Source: Rhodobacteraceae bacterium HTCC2083 (GTDB lineage Bacteria; Pseudomonadota; Alphaproteobacteria; Rhodobacterales; Rhodobacteraceae). From it: a stretch of DNA of 64,000 bases. Both the position numbers and the translations under genes were made by a program. Position 1 is the first letter of the stretch. The number at the start of each line of letters is the position of its first letter. The notes beneath the pieces are model-generated. The model worked only from the letters and a program-made list of their open reading frames with translations, was not told the DNA's origin and did not search any database. The stretch lies in assembly GCA_000156115.1 (NCBI GenBank), contig DS995276.1, forward strand, positions 1,844,476 to 1,908,475, given 5' to 3'. Positions 44,635 through 53,140 of the stretch are shown piece by piece.

Positions 44635-45267
44635 ATGTCAGAGCATCTCACCATCGTTGATCACCCCCTCGTGCAGCACAAATTGACTCTCATGCGTGAA
44701 AAGAACACATCGACTGCTGTTTTTCGTCAATTATTGCGCGAAATCAGTCAGTTGCTCGCCTATGAGGTGACGCGCGGCCTGCCGATGACGACGAAAAAGA
44801 TCGAAACGCCAATGACGGAAATGGATGCGCCAACTCTGGATGGCAAAAAGCTCGCGCTGATCTCGATTCTGCGTGCGGGCAATGGGTTATTGGACGGCGT
44901 TTTGGAACTGATCCCGTCTGCGCGGGTCGGGTTTGTTGGGCTCTACCGTGATGAAGAGACGTTGCAACCCGTGCAATACTACTTCAAAGTACCCGACGCC
45001 CTTGAGGACCGTTTGGTCATCGCGGTTGATCCGATGTTGGCGACGGGCAACTCTTCTGTGGCGGCGATTGATCTGTTGAAAAAGGCGGGCGCGAAGAACA
45101 TTCGCTTCTTGTGTTTGCTTGCTGCACCCGAAGGCGTTGCAACTATGAGGGCAGCGCACCCGGACGTTCCTATCGTTACAGCTGCTTTGGATGAAAAGCT
45201 GAACGAGGTTGGCTACATCATGCCGGGACTAGGGGATGCGGGAGATCGCATGTTTGGTACTAAATAG
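44635..45267 (+). CDS. upp: Uracil phosphoribosyltransferase
   Basis: A 210-residue enzyme that makes UMP from uracil and PRPP. '[20 protein letters not shown]' and the PRPP loop '[18 protein letters not shown]' are intact. It is the last gene of the salvage operon, three bases after add. Together with cdd and deoA it closes a route from cytidine to UMP. A short GCGG/CCGC hairpin with TTT follows the stop. Confidence 0.95.
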   Translation: MSEHLTIVDHPLVQHKLTLMREKNTSTAVFRQLLREISQLLAYEVTRGLPMTTKKIETPMTEMDAPTLDGKKLALISILRAGNGLLDGVLELIPSARVGFVGLYRDEETLQPVQYYFKVPDALEDRLVIAVDPMLATGNSSVAAIDLLKKAGAKNIRFLCLLAAPEGVATMRAAHPDVPIVTAALDEKLNEVGYIMPGLGDAGDRMFGTK

Positions 45268-45355
45268 AGGCGGTTACCCGCTTTCGTGATTATCTGTTCG
45301 CTAGACACTTAGTCGAATCTGAGTCACTCTCCAGGATCATCTGTGGGGGCGGAAC

Positions 45356-46783
45356 ATGAACGTTAAACGATTCCTATCAGTATCCGTGTTTGCGGCAACT
45401 TGTGTATTTTCCTTTGGTAGTGTGAGCGCTCAATCGCTTGCACGTGACAAAGGCCCGGCGGAGCTGCCACCAGCCTCCTTCACGGCGAACCAATATGTGG
45501 ACAGCAAAGGCTGTGTTTATATTCGCGCAGGTGTTGACGGGAATACGAATTGGGTGCCGCGCGTATCGCGCTCTCGCAAGGTAGTGTGCGGTTTGTCCCC
45601 AAGCATTCGCTCTGGTGCAGGAACCACGGCAGTCGCCGCAGCACCTGCTGTGCGCCAAGTGCAAGAGCCTGTTCAGATAGGCGTCGCTGAGTCTGAAACT
45701 GCACCTAAGTCTCCCACAAAAACCGCGGTACGCCCAGCGCGTGCGACCGTCGCAAGCGTTCTTGCCCCACGCCCCGTGCGCACAGTCGCGTCCAAGCCTT
45801 TCGCGAAAGAAAGGATCGCTCCGACCGTGGTTGCAAGGCGACCGCAGCGACCGAGCACATTCACCCAAACGCAGCCGCCCGCTCAAACAGCACGTGTTCA
45901 AAGGGTTCAACCACAACGCCGCGTACAGCAAGCTCAATCCCGCGTCGTCCGTGTGGCACCGACATCAAAAGCCGTCAAGCCACGCCGTATCGGCACAAAC
46001 ACTCAGCGCGCCGCGAATAGCGCGCAGACTTGCCGCGGCGCGTCTGCGGTGAGCCAGCGCTATATTGGTGGTCGCAACTCAGCGGTACGGTGTGGTCCGC
46101 AAACGCAAGCTTTCGTGACACGCGCGGGCGATGTGAAGGGTGGCATATTCCGCTCCGCCAACGGTCAGGTCCTGTCAAACGTGAGCCCGAACGCAATCGT
46201 TGTACCGCGTCATGTGTATGAAGAACAACAATCTACCCTCGTGACGAGCGCAACGCAAAAAGGCTATCGCAATGCGTGGACGGATGATCGTCTAAACGCA
46301 CGCCGCATGCATCAAACCTTGGGCGGCAAGGCCCAGATGGATCTGGTTTGGACACAAACGGTTCCACGTCGTTTGATCGCACGCAGCACGGGACGCGATG
46401 TGACGCGTTCCTTCCCAGGCCTGAACTACCCATACACGTCCGCCGCGCAACAAAATGCAGCGTGGACCCAGGGCACACGCGTTGTGTCTACCCGAGGTCA
46501 AACGCCTCGCCTCGTGCAGCAACGTCAAGTCGTGCGTCAACAAGCGGCTGCTCCGCGCAAGCGTTTCGTTCAAGTGGGTACCTTCGGCGTCGCAAGCAAC
46601 GCGCAAAACACTGCCGCGCGTATCCAGCGTATGGGTCTGCCGGTTCGGATCGGCAAGTTCTCACGTGGTGGCAAGGAAATGCGCATTGTTTTGGCGGGGC
46701 CGTTCAAGTCCTCTGCGCATGTAGGTGGTGCTTTGAACGCAGTGCGCCAGGCAGGCTTCCGCGACGCCTTCGCGCGCAACTAA
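45356..46783 (+). CDS. Exported SPOR-domain protein
   Basis: A 475-residue exported protein. A signal peptide ('FLSVSVFAATCVFSFGSVSA') is followed by a small cysteine-containing region ('YVDSKGCVYIRAGVDGN', 'KVVCG'), a long Ala/Arg/Pro/Gln-rich disordered stretch, and a C-terminal SPOR domain ('RFVQVGTFGVASNAQNTAARI' to 'FRDAFARN') that binds denuded peptidoglycan at the septum. A role in cell division or wall remodelling is inferred. It is a single-gene unit with a terminator. Confidence 0.87.
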   Translation: MNVKRFLSVSVFAATCVFSFGSVSAQSLARDKGPAELPPASFTANQYVDSKGCVYIRAGVDGNTNWVPRVSRSRKVVCGLSPSIRSGAGTTAVAAAPAVRQVQEPVQIGVAESETAPKSPTKTAVRPARATVASVLAPRPVRTVASKPFAKERIAPTVVARRPQRPSTFTQTQPPAQTARVQRVQPQRRVQQAQSRVVRVAPTSKAVKPRRIGTNTQRAANSAQTCRGASAVSQRYIGGRNSAVRCGPQTQAFVTRAGDVKGGIFRSANGQVLSNVSPNAIVVPRHVYEEQQSTLVTSATQKGYRNAWTDDRLNARRMHQTLGGKAQMDLVWTQTVPRRLIARSTGRDVTRSFPGLNYPYTSAAQQNAAWTQGTRVVSTRGQTPRLVQQRQVVRQQAAAPRKRFVQVGTFGVASNAQNTAARIQRMGLPVRIGKFSRGGKEMRIVLAGPFKSSAHVGGALNAVRQAGFRDAFARN

Positions 46784-46808
46784 AGATGAACTAAATAGTT
46801 GTTTGGGA

Positions 46809-46840
46809 GGCCTCACTTTAAGGAAGTGGGACCCCTTTTT
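46809..46840 (+). terminator. Intrinsic terminator after the SPOR gene
   Basis: GGCCTCACTT pairs with AAGTGGGACC (one mismatch and one G-T pair) across TAAGG, then CCTTTTT. It ends the SPOR transcript before a convergent gene. Confidence 0.8.
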
Positions 46841-46859
46841 GCGTGGTTGGAGAAGTTCT

Positions 46860-47294
46860 CTAAACGCCAATATGCGATAGAACATTCAGTAATTTTCCCG
46901 CGGGATCACAGACATAAAACCTGCGCACGCCCCAGGGTCCATCCACCAAACCATACTCTATCTCCAACCTCAGAGCCTCGGCACGTTGATAGATCTCGTC
47001 AACATCATCGACTTCGATCGACAGATCAGGCTTAGTAGTGTCTGAGCCACCTTGCGACGCGATGTTGATCTGAACTGAGGCAGATGCGCCGGATGAAAGC
47101 ATCGCGATCCATCCGAAATCCATCACAATATCAAGGTCGAGAAGCTCTTGGTAAAACCTGCGCACGTCTGCAAAGTTAGCTGTGGCCACATTCGCAACGA
47201 TGCGCTTTACAGCTGCGACATCAGCCCTCGCAAATCGCTTGAAGCCGAACCCAAGCTGAATCGGGTAGAACAGGTTCTTGCGTTGCCCCCGCAA
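46860..47294 (-). CDS. VOC-family (glyoxalase/bleomycin resistance) protein
   Basis: A 144-residue protein at most; the VOC fold begins near residue 31 ('RIVANVATANFADVRRFYQE') and ends 'VCDPAGKLLNVLSHIGV'. No ATG, GTG or TTG lies at the expected start, so the only in-frame start is the ATG at 47294, which puts 74 bases inside the upstream gene and adds about 30 odd residues. The native start may have mutated. Substrate unknown. Confidence 0.7.
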   Translation of the reverse strand: MRGQRKNLFYPIQLGFGFKRFARADVAAVKRIVANVATANFADVRRFYQELLDLDIVMDFGWIAMLSSGASASVQINIASQGGSDTTKPDLSIEVDDVDEIYQRAEALRLEIEYGLVDGPWGVRRFYVCDPAGKLLNVLSHIGV

Positions 47295-48246
47295 GTGGAT
47301 CGCCTTCTATCAGTGGTAGCGTCAATTCGCCTGTGACATCAACGGCATAGCCATAGGTACTGGACGGGATTTCCAGTGTCTCAAAGCGCGCTAAGAGGGC
47401 AGGTGTTGGAAGTGGCGCGCGTTTTTCTGTCAAAAGCTGTTTGGCATGATCCTCAATTGCGCTTTCGGGCATGCGGCTTGTGGTAAGCAAACGCAACGTT
47501 GCCACCAATCCAGCACTTTCCAGCAAGTGGCGCAACGGATCTCTGGTCTCGCGGCGCACTTGCTCGGCAATGATATAGCCTGCAAGAACGTCGGGGCTTT
47601 CATAGTCCTCCACCATCGTACGGCTCAGTAAGATCACCCCGCCTGGAATGTGGATCGCCTCTTTCACACCTGCACGCATCACTGCAAGGTAGGTCGGTTC
47701 TTCACCCAACGTCATGCGCCGCGTCAGCGCGACCAAAGCGGGATTGGCGCTTGGGCTACTGCATGGTTTTCCGGTTGCACGTTGCATTTGGGTCAACAGC
47801 GCGTTGCCGATCTCTGCACGTTTTACGTCAGGAACCACTTTAATCGCCTGATCAACCACTGCGTTTGGGAGCAAAAAGATCGCAGCGCTCACACCTGCGG
47901 TGAGCAGAGCAAGCGTGAGAAACCCGCGAAGACGGCCCTTCTTGGGGCGTGCACGCTCAACCGCTTTGCGCAGCTTTTCGATGGCGCGGATCATTTCGTC
48001 TTCGTCAGTTGGGATCTCTAGGGTTTCCGTAGTGTCACCCTCGGGATGAAACAGCGCGGGCCGTTTGCCGGGGTTGGAGCGCGCAATCACAGCAAGAGAC
48101 CAATGCGCTAAGGCTTGATCGCGCGTATCTTTGATTGTGAGGGTTGCATCGCCAAGGCTGACGATAACATCGATCCGCTGCTGATCAGGGGCCGCGCGCC
48201 ACAGGCCCGCGGCTTCTAGCCGGTCATATTTGGTCAATGCTGTCAT
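47221..48246 (-). CDS. Membrane protein with a degenerate M48-like peptidase domain
   Basis: A 341-residue protein. A cytoplasmic N-terminal part, one helix ('GFLTLALLTAGVSAAIFLL', about residues 106-126) and a C-terminal domain in which 'IHIPGGVILLSRTMVEDYE' followed by 'VLAGYIIAEQVRRE' recalls M48 metallopeptidases, where the second stretch would be HExxH. Here it is AEQVR, so zinc catalysis is unlikely. Its start overlaps the reading frame of the decayed P450 by ATGA. Function unknown. Confidence 0.68.
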   Translation of the reverse strand: MTALTKYDRLEAAGLWRAAPDQQRIDVIVSLGDATLTIKDTRDQALAHWSLAVIARSNPGKRPALFHPEGDTTETLEIPTDEDEMIRAIEKLRKAVERARPKKGRLRGFLTLALLTAGVSAAIFLLPNAVVDQAIKVVPDVKRAEIGNALLTQMQRATGKPCSSPSANPALVALTRRMTLGEEPTYLAVMRAGVKEAIHIPGGVILLSRTMVEDYESPDVLAGYIIAEQVRRETRDPLRHLLESAGLVATLRLLTTSRMPESAIEDHAKQLLTEKRAPLPTPALLARFETLEIPSSTYGYAVDVTGELTLPLIEGDPLAGATQEPVLPDSAWVRLQAICEG

Positions 48247-48978
48247 GTTGGGCGGGTCTGCTCTGCCTCATTTATGGGCATAGGATAACACGTCCGGACA
48301 CAGGCGGGCAACGGTTGGTGATAAACTGGCGAAAACCGCAGGTTTATCCCACCTTTCGCGCGCAGACTGGCACCCGTTTCCAATTCAATCTTGCTCTTTC
48401 TTACCTCAGAAACTTACAAACTTTGGATGATCCTTGCCACCAATGTCACGGCTTCTGCCACCAAAAATGCTTGCCGCAAGCAAAGCCGCGCACCGCCGCC
48501 AAACGGGAGATAGTGAAAGCGGTTTTGTTTTGCGACCATATCAAGATTGGAGAAACGATTAGGATCAAAAGCGTTCGGTTGGTCCCAATAGTCGGGATTA
48601 CGGTGGATCGCATAGATCGGAACAATGACTATTGTACCTTTGTTTATCTTGATACCCGCAACATCTGCATCCTCAAGACAACCGCGTGCAATCCAACCGT
48701 GGGTTTGTCGAGCGTCGGGCCAACGAAGCGAAACGTCCAATTTGGAAACATAAGAAGATCAGCGTAATTGATGCTACGGGTGAGTTTGGTCAGCTCCGCG
48801 CCATGCATTTGCAATATCTCAGCGCTATGGAGATCGCTGAGTTTGCCAAGCAGCCATCCAGCACGACCTTTTGCGCCGCATTAACCAGATCATGGGTGAT
48901 TTCGCATTCCACGCCTGCTTTGGCGCACCAAATGTCACAGACCTTGCGCGCGGCTTCGATGGCGACGTTGCTGGGTTT
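48243..48978 (-). pseudogene. Decayed cytochrome P450 gene
   Basis: Pieces in several frames line up with a P450. 'VAIEAARKVCDIWCAKAG' and 'THDLVNAAQKVVLDG' come first; after a frameshift near 48850 'SAEILQMHGAELTKLTRSI' follows; roughly 100 codons are missing near 48740; then 'LRWPDARQTHGWIARGCLED', 'IYAIHRNPDYWDQPNAF' and the heme loop 'FGGGARLCLRQAF', where the Gly after C-x is Arg. TAA at 48414-48416 interrupts the tail, and the same frame ends at 48243 with ATGA on the next gene. At least four lesions are seen. Confidence 0.8.
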
Positions 48979-49408
48979 TGAGATGGATCAATTGCGTGAC
49001 AAAAGCGTGCCCTTAAAGGCTTTGCCGCAAAGTGTCCTACGCGATATTTTTGAACAGATGAAAGGGGCAAAGGATGCTGTGACTACATTCGCGGATTTGC
49101 AAAAACGCCTAGCGCTGTTCTGGCACTCAGCACGCCCTGATCAACATCTCTTTGGTCGGATGATCACCGATTGGAGCCGTACTTTGATGGTGAACGCAGC
49201 ATTTTCGCAGACGGGGCGGAGCGTGCGGCAAGTGCAACGACGTGTGAAGACTTTGGCAGGGATCGCCACAGACGCGGGCTATTCTGATCAATCCCATATG
49301 GGACGGCATGTGCGCGCACAAACAGGATTCACGCCCGCAGAATGGATGCGCAGGTTTGAAAGCGACGAAGCGTTCTGGAGCTATCGTTTGATGGGCGAAC
49401 GTTACTAG
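48959..49408 (+). pseudogene. Truncated AraC-type regulator remnant
   Basis: The frame 'MATLLGFEMDQLRDKSVPL' to 'FWSYRLMGERY' matches the C-terminal two thirds of an AraC-type regulator, with 'GRSVRQVQRRVK' (first helix-turn-helix) joined directly to 'LAGIATDAGYSDQSHMGRHV' (second). About 25-30 residues that normally lie between them are missing, and the N-terminal effector domain is cut where the P450 remnant begins on the other strand. A longer open frame from 48686 exists but its first 90 codons are antisense to the P450. It is probably non-functional. Confidence 0.68.
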
Positions 49409-51030
49409 CTGCTCAAAGCGTTGCGCAGTTCGAACTTTTGAATTTTGCCTGTCGAGGTTTTCGGCAGCTCCTGAAAAATCACGGCTTTGGGCGCTTTGAA
49501 ACCCGCAAGTGTTTCGCGCGCATAGGCGATTAGCTCTGCTTCGCTCACCTCTGCACCGGGCAGCAATTCGACAAAAGCGCAGGGCACTTCACCCCATTTG
49601 TCATCGGGCTTGGCTACGACCGCGCAAAGCGACACGGCAGAGTGCGCCATCAAAGTGCCCTCTACCTCGACGGAGGAAATGTTTTCGCCTCCCGAAATAA
49701 TGATGTCCTTCGCGCGATCTGCGATCTGGATATGCGTATCAGGGTGTTGCACCGCGAGATCGCCAGAATGGAAATAGCCACCTGCAAAGGCCTCGTCCGT
49801 GGCGCTTGGATTTTTCAGATAGCCTTTCATCACTGAATTACCTCGAATCATGATCTCACCTTGATGCGCGCCGTCCATCGCGACTTGGTTCATGTCAGGG
49901 TCGAGCACAGTGATGTCGTCCATCATCGGCATCGCCACACCTTGACGTGCTTTGATGGCAGAGCGCGAGGATTGATCTAGCGCATCCCATGTCTCGCCAT
50001 CCCAAAGGCACTCGGTGACGTGACCATAAGTTTCCGTCAATCCGTAGACTTGGGTGATATGAAAGCCCATGGTTTCAATCGCCGCTAGGGTCGCAGGGGC
50101 GGGTGGCGCACCTGCGGTGAAGACTTCCACAGTGTGATCAAACACGCGACGCTCTTCTGGTGAGGAATTCACCAATGTGTTTAACACGATAGGTGCGCCA
50201 CCAAAATGCGTCACACCTTCGTCGGCGATCGCATTATACACGGCCTTCGCGGTGACATCACGACAGCACACAATCGTGCCGCCAAGCATCGGCATCATCC
50301 ATGTGTGGTTCCAGCCATTGCAGTGAAACAGTGGCACGATGGTCAAATAGACGGGCGCGAGGGTCAATTGCCAGCTGACAACCGTGCCCATGGTCATCAG
50401 ATACGCGCCGCGATGATGATAAACGACACCCTTAGGACGACCCGTGGTGCCCGATGTATAATTGAGCGCGAGGCTTTCCCATTCATCGGCAGGCATGATC
50501 CATTCGAACGCGGCATCACCGCTCTCAAGTAGCGCGTCATAGGTCTGATAACGCCCCGAGGCAGGATAGTCCGCAGCGGCGTCAGGTACCTCGATGATCA
50601 AAGGTCCATCACTCTCCATCTCTGCGATGGCGGCTTCGACGCTTGGCAGGAATTGCGTATCAACCAAGGCGACCTTGGCTTCGCCGTGATCAAAAATATA
50701 GGCGATGGTACCCTTGTCTAGACGTGTGTTGATGGTATTCAAGACCGCGCCACATGCGGGAATGCCGAAATGCGCTTCGGCCTGCGCGGGGATGTTGGGA
50801 AGCAGGGTCGCGACAACGTCGCCAGATGTTACGCCAAGCTGTGCAAGACCAGAGGCCAGCCGCGTGCAGCGGTCATGATATTGCGTATAGCTTGCGCGAA
50901 AATCACCATAGACCAATGCGGTCTTTTTCGGGAAAACCTTCGCAGCACGGCGCAAATGCGACAGGGGTGTTAGGGCGCGATAATTTGCATCGCGCTTGTC
51001 TAATCCGGTTTCATCCTTCATCCATCCCAT
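49405..51030 (-). CDS. AMP-dependent acyl-CoA synthetase
   Basis: A 541-residue adenylate-forming ligase. 'LNYTSGTTGRPKGVVYHHRG' (AMP binding), 'VPLFHCNGWNHTW', 'VYGLTETYGHVTECLW', 'GYFHSGDLAV' and the lysine of 'LPKTSTGKIQKFEL' are intact. It belongs to the group with AlkK and many medium-chain or aromatic acyl ligases; the substrate is not readable. Methylmercaptopropionate ligase was considered but the N-terminus differs from DmdB. AAGGAGG is 11 bases before the ATG at 51030. It is divergent from an EamA transporter. Confidence 0.87.
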   Translation of the reverse strand: MGWMKDETGLDKRDANYRALTPLSHLRRAAKVFPKKTALVYGDFRASYTQYHDRCTRLASGLAQLGVTSGDVVATLLPNIPAQAEAHFGIPACGAVLNTINTRLDKGTIAYIFDHGEAKVALVDTQFLPSVEAAIAEMESDGPLIIEVPDAAADYPASGRYQTYDALLESGDAAFEWIMPADEWESLALNYTSGTTGRPKGVVYHHRGAYLMTMGTVVSWQLTLAPVYLTIVPLFHCNGWNHTWMMPMLGGTIVCCRDVTAKAVYNAIADEGVTHFGGAPIVLNTLVNSSPEERRVFDHTVEVFTAGAPPAPATLAAIETMGFHITQVYGLTETYGHVTECLWDGETWDALDQSSRSAIKARQGVAMPMMDDITVLDPDMNQVAMDGAHQGEIMIRGNSVMKGYLKNPSATDEAFAGGYFHSGDLAVQHPDTHIQIADRAKDIIISGGENISSVEVEGTLMAHSAVSLCAVVAKPDDKWGEVPCAFVELLPGAEVSEAELIAYARETLAGFKAPKAVIFQELPKTSTGKIQKFELRNALSS

Positions 51031-51105
51031 GTGCGTCTGATCCTCCTTAGGTGAATTGCGCAATTTTTCGCAAACTGACAGCACTTTTAAAAGATGGAAA
51101 GAGCA

Positions 51106-52005
51106 ATGACGCATCAGCCCAAGCAAGCTGCCGGTTTCATGGTCATCTCGATGCTCGTGATCGGGTTGATCGATAACTATATCGCGGTGATCGCACGCGA
51201 TGTCAGTTTGTGGCAGTTCCAATTTATGCGCACGTGCATGGGTTTGCCATTGTTGATGCTGGTTGCCTATTTCGGCTTTGGTACGTTGCGACCCAAACGG
51301 CTTTGGGCCGTGCTGCTGCGCAACGGTTTTGTAGCACTCGGGATGGTTTTCTACTTTGGCTCGCTCGCGTTTATGCCCATCGCGCAAGCGTTAGCGGGGC
51401 TGTTCACAGCGCCTATATTCGTCCTTCTGATCTCCATATTCGTGTTCGGCGAAAAGGTCGGCGCTTTGCGCATCTTTGCGGTGCTCTTTGGATTTGTGGG
51501 CATCATCGTGGTGCTCGGTCCTAGCGAAACTGGCCTGTCATGGCTGAATTTCGTACCCCTGTTTGGCGGTCTATTCTACGCCATGGGATCTGTGGCGACC
51601 CGTAAGATTTGTGTAGATGAAAGCACGATTGTGATGCTCGCAGGTATCTTTGGCATCCAGGGCGTGTTCGGGATTTTTATGCTGTTTATGCTCGCGATTA
51701 TTGCGCCTGAGGCGCCGGCAGGAAGCGACGGTTTTTTGCTGCGTGGTTTCGTGTGGCCAGAGAAGCTCACATGGTGGCTTGTTTTGGTTCAAGCTGTCGG
51801 ATCATTAATCGGCGTCGGCTTTCTGATCCGGGCATATCAAAGTGCTGAACCAAGCTTCGTCGCCGTATTCGAGTATTCGATCTTCATATTCGGCCCGCTC
51901 TTCGCTTATCTTTTGTTCGGTCAATCGGTTACCCTGAACCAATTGATAGGCATCGTGATGATCGCAGGGGCAGGCAGCTTAATCGCGTTGCGCTCTCAGA
52001 ACTAA
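51106..52005 (+). CDS. EamA/DMT-family transporter
   Basis: A 299-residue protein with ten expected helices in two EamA halves ('GMVFYFGSLAFMPIAQALAG' and 'EYSIFIFGPLFAYLLFGQSV'). DMT proteins export or import amino acids, nucleosides or other metabolites; the substrate here is unknown. GGAAAG lies 6 bases before the ATG at 51106, better than the ATG at 51094. It is followed after 18 bases by the sulfotransferase gene, perhaps cotranscribed. Confidence 0.87.
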   Translation: MTHQPKQAAGFMVISMLVIGLIDNYIAVIARDVSLWQFQFMRTCMGLPLLMLVAYFGFGTLRPKRLWAVLLRNGFVALGMVFYFGSLAFMPIAQALAGLFTAPIFVLLISIFVFGEKVGALRIFAVLFGFVGIIVVLGPSETGLSWLNFVPLFGGLFYAMGSVATRKICVDESTIVMLAGIFGIQGVFGIFMLFMLAIIAPEAPAGSDGFLLRGFVWPEKLTWWLVLVQAVGSLIGVGFLIRAYQSAEPSFVAVFEYSIFIFGPLFAYLLFGQSVTLNQLIGIVMIAGAGSLIALRSQN

Positions 52006-52023
52006 GCAGGCAATCTTGCCCTC

Positions 52024-52668
52024 ATGATAATCTCGAAATCCAGAGGCTACGTTTTCGTGCACATCCCCAAAACAGGGGGCACTGCTTTAACGCTTGCACT
52101 TGAGGAACGCGCTGCGCGTGATGACATTATTATTGGCGACACACCCAAAGCAAAAAGGCGCAAGAAGCGGCTTGAGGATCTGGAACCGGCGGGTAGACTT
52201 TGGAAACATTCAACGCTTGCGGACATCGATGGCATCGTCAGCACGGATGAGCTAGCGGATATGTTTTGCACCACGCTCGTACGTAATCCTTGGGATCGTG
52301 CGGTTAGCTATTATCATTGGCTGCGCACGCAAGGTTTTGAACATCCGGCTGTGGGATTGGCAAAGCTGCTCGACTTCAACGGATTTATGCGGGACCCGAC
52401 AACTGTAGGTGCGTTTCATGATTGGCCCTACGGCACATATATGGCGGATGCAAACGGGGTGGAGCGATGCTCAGCCTTCATACGCATCGAGCATCTGGAA
52501 GAAGATTTGCAGCCCTTTGTGCAGCACTTGGGCCTTGGATTAAGCATTCCGGTTGCAAACGTATCAGAGCGGGACCGCGATTACCGAAAATATTATGATA
52601 ATTCGCTGGCAGAATTCGTTGGAGTCTTGTGCGCAGAAGATATTCGGCGCTTTGGATACCACTTCTAG
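52024..52668 (+). CDS. Sulfotransferase family 2-type protein
   Basis: A 214-residue protein with the PAPS-binding patterns of sulfotransferases: 'YVFVHIPKTGGTALTLAL' near the start and 'TTLVRNPWDRAVSYYHWL' in the middle. The family moves sulfate to sugars, lipids or proteins; the acceptor is unknown. It stands next to a decayed frame and a glycoside hydrolase, so a role in cell-surface polysaccharide modification is possible. Confidence 0.83.
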   Translation: MIISKSRGYVFVHIPKTGGTALTLALEERAARDDIIIGDTPKAKRRKKRLEDLEPAGRLWKHSTLADIDGIVSTDELADMFCTTLVRNPWDRAVSYYHWLRTQGFEHPAVGLAKLLDFNGFMRDPTTVGAFHDWPYGTYMADANGVERCSAFIRIEHLEEDLQPFVQHLGLGLSIPVANVSERDRDYRKYYDNSLAEFVGVLCAEDIRRFGYHF

Positions 52669-53099
52669 CGACAAAATTGCTTCCCTTGCAGTTCATTGTG
52701 GGATTGTTCGAAAATTCACAGCCAAAACTGATCGTGCCGATGCAAGGTGTGATGGATGAAAGCGACACCTCCGAAAACTATAGCTGAGATGCGTTTGTGG
52801 TTCTCATGCCGCGCTCAATGGAAGCTTATGGTTTTGCAGATTGCATCGAGCAGACCCAGCCTATTGAAGCTATCGTTGTTGAGTTTGAGGATGACGAGGT
52901 CGTTTAGGATCAATCCAGGCTCCATTTTCACATCCCTGCCCCGGGTGATCTGTTTGTGGAAACCGATCCTGCCCTTCAGTACAAAGTGTTAAACACCGAA
53001 GAGACGTTTGAAGTCCTTGAGGATCTCAATGCAGCGCGCCAGTTGCAGTACGCACTTAACTTCAATTCCCAAAAGGTGAAAGGAGCACGCATTTTGTGA
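52669..53099 (+). pseudogene. Unidentified decayed coding frame
   Basis: One plus frame reads as protein through the gap after the sulfotransferase: 'LLPLQFIVGLFENSQPKLIV' to 'ESDTSENYS', TGA at 52785, 'DAFVVLMPRSMEAYGFAD' to 'EFEDDEVV', TAG at 52905, then 'DQSRLHFHIPAPGDLFVETD' and 'QLQYALNFNSQKVKGARIL' before TGA at 53097. The composition is gene-like on both sides of each stop, so a dead gene with two nonsense changes is likely. No family was recognised and no 5' start is clear. Confidence 0.5.
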
Positions 53100-53140
53100 G
53101 CCCTTTGTCATCTTGAGCGATCGTTGGCTCTAGGCGCGGC

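Noticed and set aside
48686-48958. N-terminal part of a longer open frame joined to the AraC remnant
   Set aside because: These codons are antisense to readable P450 sequence and do not match an AraC effector domain.
49405-51030. DMSP-pathway ligase DmdB
   Set aside because: The N-terminal region and spacing differ from DmdB; no dmdA or dmdD is adjacent.
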